A stretch of 64,000 nucleotides of DNA, taken from the NCBI GenBank assembly GCA_030680695.1, contig JAUXUT010000149.1, positions 124,001-188,000 of the forward strand. Reading direction: 5' to 3'. Of the stretch, positions 25,299-34,256 are shown one piece after another. The position numbers were made by a program, and so were the translations under genes. The notes beneath the pieces were generated by a model, which did not search any database, was not told the DNA's origin, and saw nothing but the letters and a program-made list of their open reading frames with translations. Every line of letters starts with the position of its first letter. Within the stretch, counting starts at the first letter, position 1. Origin of the DNA: a bacterium. Its GTDB lineage: Bacteria > Patescibacteria > Paceibacteria > UBA9973 > UBA6065.

Positions 25299-26054
25299 AT
25301 GAACAACTCTATGCATCCAATCTCAAAACTAGTAATCGGGTTTGTCGTTATAGGACTCCTTGTATATGGTTTTTTGGCCTTTGATATTGGTCGGTCTGCA
25401 GAAGTCACCGATTATGAGTCGTGTGTCGCGGCAGGGTTTCCGATCATGGAATCCTATCCAGAAAAGTGTGCAGACGGTGAAGGCAACACATATACTCGCA
25501 TTATTGGGGAACCTGCAATTGAAGACATGATATCTGTCGCCGTCCCGACATCCGGCGCAACCATATCGTCGCCTGTTTCCGTGAGCGGTATCGCCCGCGG
25601 AAACTGGTATTTCGAGGCGTCTTTCCCGGTAGAGATCATTGATGATAGGGGCAACCTTCTCGGCATTGCACCGGCCCAGGCAGAGGGCGAGTGGATGACC
25701 ACAGAATTTGTGCCGTTTAAGGCGACCATATCGTTTTCTGCACCAACAACCACGACATCAGGGTTTGTTCGTTTCAAGAAAGATAACCCGAGCGGCCTCC
25801 CGGAGTACGATATGCACATAGATGTACCAGTTATGTTCAGGCAAGCCGGCGGCACAGCGACCACTACGTCTGCCGCGTGCCGTCCTACGGGCTGCAGCAG
25901 CCAGATTTGTTCGGATCAGGACGTGGCGAGCACCTGCGAATACCGTGAGGCCTATGCATGTTACAAGACCGCGGAATGCAAGCGCCAGGCGAGCGGCCAG
26001 TGTGGGTGGATACAGACCACGGCCCTTGCCCAGTGCTTGTCGGCCGCTAATTAG
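25299..26054 (+). CDS. membrane-anchored Gmad2 plus eight-cysteine-cluster protein
   Basis: 251 residues. An N-terminal span (about 10-28) is followed by a short Cys-containing lead (YESCVAAGFPIMESYPEKC). A Gmad2 immunoglobulin-like domain follows (about 78-185), with VSGIARGNWYFEASFPVEI and WMTTEFVPFKATISF. The tail (about 193-248) has eight or more cysteines in a compact cluster, the eight-cysteine-cluster domain. Such exported proteins probably need the thiol-oxidation pair encoded just upstream. Exact function unknown. Confidence 0.8.
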   Translation: MNNSMHPISKLVIGFVVIGLLVYGFLAFDIGRSAEVTDYESCVAAGFPIMESYPEKCADGEGNTYTRIIGEPAIEDMISVAVPTSGATISSPVSVSGIARGNWYFEASFPVEIIDDRGNLLGIAPAQAEGEWMTTEFVPFKATISFSAPTTTTSGFVRFKKDNPSGLPEYDMHIDVPVMFRQAGGTATTTSAACRPTGCSSQICSDQDVASTCEYREAYACYKTAECKRQASGQCGWIQTTALAQCLSAAN

Positions 26055-26081
26055 GTAATATGTATAGGTAAGAAATAAACA

Positions 26082-26387
26082 ATGCCAAACGAATCCCTCA
26101 TCCACGCAGACGCTTTCTTCTTCATATCGACCATCGCACTTGTTGTGATATCGATCGGCATAGCAGTCGCCCTGTATTACCTCATCAAAATCCTGCGCAA
26201 CGCCCGTGACGTATCAGACCGCATCAAGGCCGAGAGCGCCGAAATTGTAACAGATGTACGGAAATTGCGGGCAGTGCTCAAGGAAGAGGGCGTCAAATGG
26301 AAGACCATCGCTCAACTTATCCGCTCGTTCTTTATGAGGGGTTCACAAAAAAAGACGTCAAAGAAGAAGGCCGAGACCACTGAATAG
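26082..26387 (+). CDS. small single-span membrane protein with basic tail
   Basis: 101 residues. One span (about 12-35), then a helical, charged region that may be a coiled coil (ARDVSDRIKAESAEIVTDVRK) and a Lys-rich end. No family recognised. It is followed by another small anchored protein. Confidence 0.65.
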   Translation: MPNESLIHADAFFFISTIALVVISIGIAVALYYLIKILRNARDVSDRIKAESAEIVTDVRKLRAVLKEEGVKWKTIAQLIRSFFMRGSQKKTSKKKAETTE

Positions 26388-26438
26388 GCGCAGTAGTAAG
26401 TACCGGGGCAGTTTTATACCCATAATTCAACAACCATC

Positions 26439-26846
26439 ATGGCAGACAAAAAGAAGGGCGCACCAGTAGGTGCCATAGCAGCAGGAATAGCAGCAGTGTC
26501 AGCGGCGGCAATCGGCGCATATTATCTGTATGGCCACAAGGACGCCAAGAAGCATCGAACGACGGTGAAGGGATGGATGCTCAAAGCTAAGGGCGAGGTG
26601 TTAGAAGAGCTTGAGAAAGTAAAGGATGTGTCAGAATCGACATATGCAAGCGCAGTAGATGCCGTGGCCAAGAAATATCATCAGCTCAAGCAGGTTGATC
26701 CAGCAGAGCTCGAGATATTCATAAGAGAAATGCGAGACCACTGGGACGGAATACGCAGGACCGTATCAAAGACCAGCAAGAAGCCAAAGGCCACTGCGGC
26801 GAAGAAGCCAGCAAAGAAGGGCACCAAGAAGGCATCTAAGAAATAA
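26439..26846 (+). CDS. membrane-anchored helical protein with Lys/Ala-rich tail
   Basis: 135 residues. An Ala-rich span (about 8-28, including YYLYGHKDAKK) is followed by a long helix (about 45-105). The tail is a histone-H1-like run of Lys, Ala and Pro. The YtxH-like lead suggests a small stress or envelope protein; the basic tail could bind nucleic acid. Both ideas are inference. Confidence 0.62.
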   Translation: MADKKKGAPVGAIAAGIAAVSAAAIGAYYLYGHKDAKKHRTTVKGWMLKAKGEVLEELEKVKDVSESTYASAVDAVAKKYHQLKQVDPAELEIFIREMRDHWDGIRRTVSKTSKKPKATAAKKPAKKGTKKASKK

Positions 26847-26847
26847 A

Positions 26848-27606
26848 GTGAAGACTTCCTGGGGCAATGTCGCGAATTGGTATGATGGCGTCGTAAACGA
26901 CGAGGACTCGTATCAGAACAAGATCCTCTTGCCGAATATTTTGCGCATTGTTGAACCGGCCAAGGGCAAGACTTTGCTCGATATCGCTTGCGGCCAAGGA
27001 TTTTTCTCGCACGCAATGGCAGCCAAAGGTGCACGGGTTTTCGGCATAGACATATCGCCGGAACTTGTTGAAATCGCGACGAAACATGCTGGGCATGCCG
27101 AGGAATTCCACACAATGTCGGCCGAAGACATAGGTAAGCTTAAGACCGCTTCGTTTGACGCTGCATTTTCAGTGCTCGCCATTCAGAATATCGAGCACAT
27201 GGCCAAGGCCTTCAAAGAAGCATCGCGTGTATTAAAGCCCGGCGGCAAGCTCGTCCTCGTCCTTAATCACCCAGCATTTCGCATACCAGGAAAATCGGCA
27301 TGGGGTAACGATGATGCAGCTGGGGTTCAATATCGCCGCGTGGACGAATATCTTTCGGAATCTCGTAAAGATATGGACATGAATCCCGCTAATCCCGGCA
27401 AAGAAATGACCGTGTCGTTCCACCGCCCGCTTCAGGCGTATTCAAAATCGCTCGCCAATGCAGGATTTTCGATAGCTCGCATCGAGGAGTGGACTTCTCA
27501 CAAGGAAAGCCAGAAAGGTCCGCACAAGATTGTAGAGGACCGGGCAAGGAAGGAGATACCTCTGTTTATGTGTTTGGAGTGTGTAAAGGTGGCGTCACAC
27601 GCATAA
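26848..27606 (+). CDS. class I SAM-dependent methyltransferase
   Basis: 252 residues, start GTG at 26848, one base after the previous stop. Motif I is LLDIACGQGFFSHAMA (about 43-58), with the acidic FGIDIS loop near 68 and AFSVLAIQNIEHM near 110. This is the Methyltransf_11/25 type. The substrate cannot be predicted. Confidence 0.85.
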   Translation: MKTSWGNVANWYDGVVNDEDSYQNKILLPNILRIVEPAKGKTLLDIACGQGFFSHAMAAKGARVFGIDISPELVEIATKHAGHAEEFHTMSAEDIGKLKTASFDAAFSVLAIQNIEHMAKAFKEASRVLKPGGKLVLVLNHPAFRIPGKSAWGNDDAAGVQYRRVDEYLSESRKDMDMNPANPGKEMTVSFHRPLQAYSKSLANAGFSIARIEEWTSHKESQKGPHKIVEDRARKEIPLFMCLECVKVASHA

Positions 27607-27608
27607 AT

Positions 27609-27651
27609 AAAAAAGCGCCCGTAAGGGCGGCGTGGTCTTTATCGTCTTTAT
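27609..27651 (-). ncRNA. candidate very short transcript (promoter followed by terminator)
   Basis: A perfect minus-strand promoter (next entry) would start RNA near 27651. A CGCCC/GGGCG hairpin (27616-27629) followed by CTTTTTTATTT would end it near 27609. Only about 43 bases would be made. No gene follows. Confidence 0.4.
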
Positions 27652-27657
27652 CTTGTA

Positions 27658-27686
27658 ATTATACACCCGCACTTGCCTTTTGTCAA
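27658..27686 (-). promoter_or_regulatory. perfect-consensus promoter on the minus strand
   Basis: TTGACA (27686-27681), 17-base spacer ending GGGTG, TATAAT (27663-27658). It points away from the RadC gene. Confidence 0.8.
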
Positions 27687-27777
27687 GCGCAGCACTTCTT
27701 TTTTCAGAAGGCGATATTGTATAATCCTTTATCTTTTCTTTATCTCGTTTTTGGGCCCAGATTGATAGAATGTCTCC

Positions 27778-28536
27778 ATGAATACGAGATACACTATCAA
27801 AAATCACGACCTCTTGATGACAACCCATCCACATGGAGTTCATCAGGGCGAACGGCAGTATGTTTATAAGCTCCGTGACCTCCCAGAGGCCGATAAACCG
27901 CGAGAAAAGCTCATTGCGCACGGTCCAGCCATGCTTTCCTTGGTCGAACTGGTGGCGATCATTTTGAATACAGGAACGGTCAAGGAAGATGTTATGACGA
28001 TGGCATCGCGCATGATACGCGAGTATGGCGAGAAAAGTTTTGCTTCTTTTGATGATCCGAAGAAAATATCCGACGACCTTGGGATACCTATGGGTAAGGC
28101 GTGTCAAATCGTCGCATCGAGCGAACTCGGTCGTAGGTTCTTCAAACGTCCTGGCGGCAGGAGCGTCAGCGTCCGCAATGCCAAAGATGTGTCGGCATAT
28201 GTAGCTGATATGCATGGTTTGCCCAAGGAATACTTGCGCGGCATATATTTGAACGGCCATCATCGCGTAATTCATGACGAAGTGTTGTCCATGGGGACGA
28301 TTGATGCAAATATTGTTCATCCACGCGAGGTGTTCAAGCCCGCCATCGAATACGGGGCAGCCGCGATTATTCTCGTTCATAATCATCCGTCGGGCGTTAT
28401 CACACCTTCGGCTGCTGATGTCGAGATAACTCAACAGATAGTTGAGGCGGGCAAGATTATCGGCATATCAGTTATTGACCACGTTGTCGTGGGTAAAGGA
28501 AAGTACGCCAGTGTCCCTGCAGTTTACGAACATTAA
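27778..28536 (+). CDS. radC: RadC family JAMM-type protein
   Basis: 252 residues. N-terminal helix-hairpin-helix-like region with LRDLPEADKPREKLIAHGP. C-terminal MPN/JAMM domain with HNHPSG at 201-206 and a downstream Asp (ADVEIT). An earlier EVL...G metal Glu also fits. RadC proteins are linked to DNA repair or to mobile elements; the biochemical role is unsettled. A TATAAT at 27720-27725 may be its -10. Confidence 0.9.
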   Translation: MNTRYTIKNHDLLMTTHPHGVHQGERQYVYKLRDLPEADKPREKLIAHGPAMLSLVELVAIILNTGTVKEDVMTMASRMIREYGEKSFASFDDPKKISDDLGIPMGKACQIVASSELGRRFFKRPGGRSVSVRNAKDVSAYVADMHGLPKEYLRGIYLNGHHRVIHDEVLSMGTIDANIVHPREVFKPAIEYGAAAIILVHNHPSGVITPSAADVEITQQIVEAGKIIGISVIDHVVVGKGKYASVPAVYEH

Positions 28537-28550
28537 TTTAATAACCATTC

Positions 28551-28847
28551 ATGACAACGAAAATGACAACAAAAATAGCGACAAGAACATATCGGAAATG
28601 GACCGTTCCTTCCGTATATCTTTTCAGGGACCAGCCAGATATAGATCAGTCTATACAAGGAAACCATTTCAATAATATGTCCGCTTTGTTTCTACGTAGG
28701 TTCGCCAAAATGTATGCAGCGGGTGGCATATCGCAAGACGAACGGGCACGCATACGCCGACAACTCGAACGAGTTTTTGACGCCTATGACGCACTTTATC
28801 CAATCGAACCAGAGGGAGGCATGTATTTGCGCGGCGCAGACCGTTAA
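28551..28847 (+). CDS. hypothetical protein
   Basis: 98 residues. The N-terminal part is a run of Thr/Lys codons; the C-terminal part (about 43-98) is a helical, charged segment (DERARIRRQLERVFDAYDALY). A later ATG at 28677 would give only that helical part and is a possible true start. No family recognised. Confidence 0.45.
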   Translation: MTTKMTTKIATRTYRKWTVPSVYLFRDQPDIDQSIQGNHFNNMSALFLRRFAKMYAAGGISQDERARIRRQLERVFDAYDALYPIEPEGGMYLRGADR

Positions 28848-28862
28848 ACGCCCATCTTGATT

Positions 28863-30041
28863 CTACGCAGACAAGCGACTTGGCGGGGTATCGCGAATGG
28901 CAAGGGAATATCGCAAACCATAGAGCATCACGAAACCGAGTACGATAAACAGGGTCTTCATGTCGGCAACGGTGAACAAAAGCGTGGCCACGACTGGGCC
29001 CAATACGTATGCGAACGGCCTCGCCATCCTCGAGAATCCGATCAAGTGGCTCTTGCTTGCGTCGACTTTTTTGAAGAAATAAGCCTCAATCATAGTCTCA
29101 GCAATCGATGCACCGATACGAGTGACGAACAGTATTCCCGCCCAAACGAATGGATTTCCGTTCGTGACGAATGCTGTGGCAATGGTCGCGACGCCCATGA
29201 TTATGAATCCGAGCGACAGCAGTTTCTTCTCGCCATGCGCGTCTGCAAGCTTGCCCCACCAGCTTTCGAAAAGGAACGGTATGAGCATAAATGAAAGGAT
29301 GAAGCCGATGGTGTCCCATTCGAACCCGACATACTGATGCAAATACAGGGGCGCGTATATGACCATCCAGGCATAGAAGAACTGGAGCAGTACCTGCGCG
29401 AACAGTATGGATTTGATGTCTTTGTCGCCAGATATATCGACAATGCTTTTCCAAAATGGCGTACGACTGTACTGCGGATCCTTGAAGTCTCGCAATTGGA
29501 ATAACATGAGTGATATGACAGGTAACAGCATCAAGGCGCTCGCCATATAAACGTACGAAAAATGAATCTCCTGAAGTATGAATGAGGCGAGGACAGGGGA
29601 GACGAGCCACGCGACCGCACCCATGGACAGGTATGCGCCGCGGATACTGCCTGTTTTCGAGTCTGGCGAGAAGCTTTCTAGGAATATGTCGACGCAGAAG
29701 TTTATGAGGGCAATGGCAACGAAGTTTAGTATGAAAGCCGATATGGCAATCATGACGCCGAGTCCCGAAACAAGTCCAATAAGCGACAAGAGGCACAATG
29801 ACAGAAGTAACAGTGCGAGTTTCAGGTTTCCGAAGCGGCGCAAGAAGCGCGGCATTTCAATGAAGGCCGCGAGCGCAACGATAGACGATGCGGTATACAC
29901 GATTCCCACCAACCCTTCGGGCAGGAAGCTCGCCAAGAAAGACGAGTTTATGTATGTCGGAATCGCGTGCGAGAGGGTGAACAGGAAGCCGAGGATATAT
30001 ATGATGCCGCGCTTTTGCGAAAGTGTCTTGTCTTCGAGCAT
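28863..30041 (-). CDS. MFS transporter
   Basis: 392 residues with 12 predicted spans and the family's central loop around residue 190. Positively charged loop motifs fit the major facilitator plan (RFLRRFGNLK near 63; KLADAHGEKKLLSLG near 262). The substrate cannot be told. A minus-strand TATAAT (30067-30062) lies 20 bases before the start. Confidence 0.82.
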   Translation of the reverse strand: MLEDKTLSQKRGIIYILGFLFTLSHAIPTYINSSFLASFLPEGLVGIVYTASSIVALAAFIEMPRFLRRFGNLKLALLLLSLCLLSLIGLVSGLGVMIAISAFILNFVAIALINFCVDIFLESFSPDSKTGSIRGAYLSMGAVAWLVSPVLASFILQEIHFSYVYMASALMLLPVISLMLFQLRDFKDPQYSRTPFWKSIVDISGDKDIKSILFAQVLLQFFYAWMVIYAPLYLHQYVGFEWDTIGFILSFMLIPFLFESWWGKLADAHGEKKLLSLGFIIMGVATIATAFVTNGNPFVWAGILFVTRIGASIAETMIEAYFFKKVDASKSHLIGFSRMARPFAYVLGPVVATLLFTVADMKTLFIVLGFVMLYGLRYSLAIRDTPPSRLSA

Positions 30042-30073
30042 GGTTCGGTGGATTGCAGACTATTATACCAAAG

Positions 30074-30099
30074 AAAAAGCACCCAATCGGGCGCTTTTT
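30074..30099 (-). terminator. intrinsic terminator after RNase J gene
   Basis: 11-bp stem (30074-30084 with 30089-30099, one mismatch), loop of four, with T-rich ends on the minus strand. Confidence 0.85.
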
Positions 30100-30123
30100 C
30101 ACGATCCACGTTTGCGTTTAAGT

Positions 30124-32106
30124 CTAGACGGTCAGCAACACCGGAATAACCACCGGCCTTTTGGCGGTCTCCTGGAACAGATGGCGCGCTACAGCGTCGG
30201 TCACATTGGTTTTGATCATATCGACGTCGATTGGGTTCATGCCCTCGGCAGTGCGCTCGATTGATTCCTTGATGATAGTCCTCGTTTCTCGGAGGAGGTC
30301 CTGCGATTCACGCAGATACACGAAGCCTCGTGATATGATGTCTGGTGACTTGCGCAAGCGTCCGGTCTGGGAATCGAGTATACCGAAGACAATAAACATA
30401 CCGTCCTGGGCGAGCATCTGGCGGTCGCGGAGAACCACTTCCTGGGCGTCTCCCACGGCGAATCCGTCTACGAGCACGAGATTCGAAGGGGCTTTCTCCT
30501 TGAGGACCGTGATGGTCTTGCCTTCGTCGCGGATTTCGATGACTGATCCGTTATCTGGGATGATGACGTTTTCCCTTGGTACGCCAAGACTGTAGGCGAG
30601 GTCAGTGTGCTGGCGGAGCATGTAGTGATGACCATGCACTGGCATGAAGAAGCGATATTTCATCTGCTGATGGATCCATTTCAGCTCGTCGCGGTTTCCG
30701 TGACCAGACGCATGGATGTCGGAATCGAGATACGTGATGATTTTTGCATCCGTTCGATAGAGGTTGTCCTTCAATTTAACAACAGCCGAATGGTTTGTCG
30801 GGATGATAGATGACGAGAGCAGAATGGTGTCTGTTTTTCGGAGCTTGAGATATTTGTGCTGGTTTGTCGCCATGCGCATAAGTGCCGCAAATTCCTCGCC
30901 CTGGGCGCCGGTCACGAGCATCACGATGCGATCAGGCGGATATTGTTCGATGTCCTCGACAGGAATGATGTTTGTGAGTTTGGCGAGGTCGAGATGCTTT
31001 ATGATTTCCACATTGTTTTTCATCGAGCGGCCTTCAACAACGACTTTCTTGCCGTATTTTTCAGCAGAATTGATGATGGCGAGTATGCGTTCCACCTGGG
31101 ACGCGAAAGTTCCAATGACCAGGCGGCCAGTCACAGTTTTGATGTATTTATCGATGTTTTCGATCACGACAGATTCAGACAACGAGAAACCTGTCTTTTC
31201 GACTGATGTTGAGTCGAGGGTGAGCAGGAGCACGTTCATGTCCTTGAACTGCTTGTACTGTTCTACTTCTTCTTCGGTCGGTACACCGTTGATGTTGTCG
31301 ACGCGCACGTCCTCGATGAATACGATGTTGCCATACGGCGTCTCGATGATGAGTCCCATTGCGTCTGGAATGGTGTGCGAGATAGGGAAGGTCTTCACGC
31401 GTATCTTGCCCGCCGTGATGGTTTCGTTACCCTTGATCACTTTGATGTCGAGAGGCTTGAGGTGAGGGAATTCGGTCTGGCGTTTCTCGATCATAATGGC
31501 GCCGAACTGCCTGGTGTACAGGGTTGGGTAGCCGATGCGGTCGATGATGAAAGGGATACCGCCGATGTGGTCGAGGTGTCCGTGGGTGATGAAGAGTGCG
31601 CGGATTTTATCTTTGCGTTCCTCGAGGTATCGGGTGTTAGGAAGTATATAGTCGATGCCAGGAGTGGATTCGTCCTTGAACTGGAAACCTGCATCAACAA
31701 CGATGATATCGTCGCCGATTTCAAAGGCGGTCATGTTCTTGCCGATTTCTTCTACGCCTCCGATAGGAATGATGCGAATGTTACCTGGTGCGAGTGGTGG
31801 AATGACGTCTGCAGGGCGTGCCTCAGCAATTGGTGCAGATTCAAGCCTGTTGAAGCCACCAGCCATAGGTCGGCGGTCGTGGCTTCGTCTGTCGCGTCCC
31901 ATACCACCACCGTTACCGCGGCCTCCTCGGCCACGCGATCCGCCCATGCCTGGACCTCCTCGGCCTCGTCCTCCACGGCCGCCGCGTCGGCGTGGCCCGC
32001 CAGTTTCTGCTCCTCCTCGTCCGTGGCTGTGGTGCGGCGCTCTGTGTGACGACGATGCTGGTGTCGCGCTCGCTGCCGAAACCGTCTGCTTGTTCTCTGA
32101 ATCCAT
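30124..32106 (-). CDS. rnj: ribonuclease J with Arg/Gly-rich N-terminal extension
   Basis: 660 residues, about 100 longer than typical RNase J. The extra N-terminal part (about 20-80) is low complexity with repeated RGG, RGRG and GGMG. The metallo-beta-lactamase core carries HGHLDH at 175-180 and PIGGVEEIGKN before it; the beta-CASP and C-terminal parts follow. RNase J degrades and processes RNA as a 5' exonuclease and endonuclease. It is the last gene of the secG operon. The shared Arg/Gly-rich style with the DEAD-box helicase suggests a common RNA-decay assembly. Confidence 0.93.
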   Translation of the reverse strand: MDSENKQTVSAASATPASSSHRAPHHSHGRGGAETGGPRRRGGRGGRGRGGPGMGGSRGRGGRGNGGGMGRDRRSHDRRPMAGGFNRLESAPIAEARPADVIPPLAPGNIRIIPIGGVEEIGKNMTAFEIGDDIIVVDAGFQFKDESTPGIDYILPNTRYLEERKDKIRALFITHGHLDHIGGIPFIIDRIGYPTLYTRQFGAIMIEKRQTEFPHLKPLDIKVIKGNETITAGKIRVKTFPISHTIPDAMGLIIETPYGNIVFIEDVRVDNINGVPTEEEVEQYKQFKDMNVLLLTLDSTSVEKTGFSLSESVVIENIDKYIKTVTGRLVIGTFASQVERILAIINSAEKYGKKVVVEGRSMKNNVEIIKHLDLAKLTNIIPVEDIEQYPPDRIVMLVTGAQGEEFAALMRMATNQHKYLKLRKTDTILLSSSIIPTNHSAVVKLKDNLYRTDAKIITYLDSDIHASGHGNRDELKWIHQQMKYRFFMPVHGHHYMLRQHTDLAYSLGVPRENVIIPDNGSVIEIRDEGKTITVLKEKAPSNLVLVDGFAVGDAQEVVLRDRQMLAQDGMFIVFGILDSQTGRLRKSPDIISRGFVYLRESQDLLRETRTIIKESIERTAEGMNPIDVDMIKTNVTDAVARHLFQETAKRPVVIPVLLTV

Positions 32107-32117
32107 TTCTATGTTAG

Positions 32118-33878
32118 TTACTTTCTAATGTTTGTAATCGCAAATATTTTCCACACTCGTTCCTTCGAGAGATGCCATTTTTCTACTCCCTGGAATCGGT
32201 CGGATGGAGTGGTAATTTGGCCGAGCTCTACGCCCTGGAGCCTGTCCGGTACAGCGTATATAAAGTCTGGGCTCCAAAGGAAGATCGCAGGGGTGTCCGC
32301 CGCAACCTCAGCAGCAAATGCAGCATAGTCGCCCTGGAAGGTCGAGGAATCAGTCGCCTGCCTCATTCGGGTGAGTATGTTGTCAGCCTTGCTGTTGGTG
32401 TAAAGGGCGATATTTAGACCGGGATCGTTTCTTTGTGATGAGTGCCAGAATGCGTATAGGTCAGGATTCTTGCCTGTGACGATGCCGAAAAGAAGAGCAT
32501 CGTATTTTCTTGGTCTGATTACGGCCTGGTTGAGGTCGGTTGGTTCGAAGACCTTAACATCTACTTCTGCACCGATGGCTTTCCAGTTTTCTTCGATATG
32601 ACGAGCTGCTTCGACGAGTTCTGGTACGTTTGCAGTCGCAAGAGAAAGCGAAAGCGTTGTGGTTGCAGTTGTCTTGTTTGTTTTATATCCAAATATTCCG
32701 GTTTCAGGGTCCATCTTCCAGCCTCCTTTTATAAGGAGAGCCTGTGCATCTTCGATGTTCGAGATCTGATCTGGACGTGTGGCCATGGACGCTTCTTCCG
32801 ATCCCGAAAGTGCTGGCGGCAAAGGACCATCCGCGACGGTCGCAAAGCCCTTCAAGACGTTCTCGACAATATTTTGCTTGTCTATGGCCGCATCGAGCGC
32901 CTTTCGTGCCTCTTTGTGGGTAAGTATTTCGCGCTGGTTATGGTTGAAGAAGATTCCGAAAACGCGGGTGTATGGTGCGCGCATGAGGCGTTCGCCAGCA
33001 ATGGCTTCGTTTCCGGCTGTAGGACCGAGGTTTGACGCACTTTCAATTTCCTTGCTACGAAGGGCGTTCATGAGGGCGTTGTCGCTCGCATAGAAACGAA
33101 CTACGATGCGCGATATGTAAGGTTCGCCCGCGGTATACTTTTTGTTTGCGGAAAGAGAATATGAGGTCGGCAAACCGTCCGCAGCGCGCTGAATCGATGA
33201 TATACGGTATGGTCCAGATCCTATCGCGTCTACGTTGCTCGAGCTAAATGGGAATTGGTCGCTCGAATAAGACTGCCAGATATGGCGAGGAAGTATACCG
33301 AGCGAGAGGTTGCCGATGAACGGCGCGTATGGCTGTTTGAGTCGGAATGCGATTTCGTGGGTGCCTTTTTTCTCGACGGTGACACCTTCCCAACTTACAC
33401 GGCGAGGACTTTTCAAGGTTGAGTCCTGGGCTTTTAGTACGGTGAATTCAATATCGTCGGCTGTGAGAGGCTCACCATCATGGAATACGGCGTCTTTGCG
33501 TATGGTGAATGAATACAAGAGACCGTCGTCCGATATTGTGAAGCTTTCGGACAGGTCGTTTACATATCCACCGTCGGGCGTTGCCTTAAGGAGACCAGAA
33601 TATACCAGTGCAACAAGGTCGCGGTCGGCGTCGGACGATGCGAGCAGGGGATTAATGAAGCGCGGTGTACCTACGACGCCTTCAACGAGGGTTCCACCAC
33701 GATGTGGTACGTCGACCATGAAATGTCCGCTTGCTTTTACGGTGAGCGAAAGGACAGATCCAGCGAATACAGCAAAAGCTACAAGGAATATGGCCTTGCT
33801 TGTTATGCTAAACGATTCGAACGCCTTGTGGAGCTCGTGGAGGCCTTTAATGCGGCGCTCGCGGATGAATGGTTCCAT
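32118..33878 (-). CDS. extracellular peptide-binding protein (SBP_bac_5 family)
   Basis: 586 residues. One N-terminal span (about 28-50) anchors it in the membrane, instead of a lipobox. The family pattern is clear: GTLVEGVVGTPRFINPLLASSDADRDLVALVYSGL, then FTIRKDAVFHDGEPLTADDIEF. Such proteins capture oligopeptides for ABC importers. No permease gene is adjacent here. It lies between secG and rnj, 11 bases before rnj. Confidence 0.87.
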   Translation of the reverse strand: MEPFIRERRIKGLHELHKAFESFSITSKAIFLVAFAVFAGSVLSLTVKASGHFMVDVPHRGGTLVEGVVGTPRFINPLLASSDADRDLVALVYSGLLKATPDGGYVNDLSESFTISDDGLLYSFTIRKDAVFHDGEPLTADDIEFTVLKAQDSTLKSPRRVSWEGVTVEKKGTHEIAFRLKQPYAPFIGNLSLGILPRHIWQSYSSDQFPFSSSNVDAIGSGPYRISSIQRAADGLPTSYSLSANKKYTAGEPYISRIVVRFYASDNALMNALRSKEIESASNLGPTAGNEAIAGERLMRAPYTRVFGIFFNHNQREILTHKEARKALDAAIDKQNIVENVLKGFATVADGPLPPALSGSEEASMATRPDQISNIEDAQALLIKGGWKMDPETGIFGYKTNKTTATTTLSLSLATANVPELVEAARHIEENWKAIGAEVDVKVFEPTDLNQAVIRPRKYDALLFGIVTGKNPDLYAFWHSSQRNDPGLNIALYTNSKADNILTRMRQATDSSTFQGDYAAFAAEVAADTPAIFLWSPDFIYAVPDRLQGVELGQITTPSDRFQGVEKWHLSKERVWKIFAITNIRK

Positions 33879-33926
33879 TATGTTGTCCTGCGCGGGCAGG
33901 TTCGTTAGATAAGGTAAAGGTGAAGT

Positions 33927-34157
33927 CTAGAACATGAGTGACAGGACTGCGGTGACTGCAAAAAGTACGCCGAGCACGACGGTCGAGATGAAGAGCAGCT
34001 TTTCGAAGCCGCGTCGCGTGTGGAATACCGAGCTCATGTCGCCTCCGCCACCGAGCGCCCCGCCATTCATAGCACCCGACTGCTGGAGAAGGATGGCTGC
34101 GATGAGGAGTACCGAGATGATTAGCTGCACGTACGGCAGGATGCCAGAAATACTCAT
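33927..34157 (-). CDS. secG: SecG preprotein translocase subunit
   Basis: 76 residues with two spans (about 8-26 and 52-73) and the conserved middle loop LLQQSGAMNGGALGGG. This is the normal SecG size and plan. It is the first gene of the minus-strand secG-peptide-binding-rnj run. Confidence 0.9.
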   Translation of the reverse strand: MSISGILPYVQLIISVLLIAAILLQQSGAMNGGALGGGGDMSSVFHTRRGFEKLLFISTVVLGVLFAVTAVLSLMF

Positions 34158-34219
34158 GGGTCAAAGGTTAGCACGAGGTAGGGCAATAGGCAAGAACCTA
34201 CCACACATGTGACTTTTCC

Positions 34220-34246
34220 TTGACGCAGCCCTAAAAATGCTATACT
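34220..34246 (+). promoter_or_regulatory. promoter of the CDP-alcohol transferase gene
   Basis: TTGACG (34220-34225) and TATACT (34241-34246) with a short 15-base spacer, 10 bases before the ATG at 34257. Confidence 0.6.
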
Positions 34247-34256
34247 TGAAGCCTAC

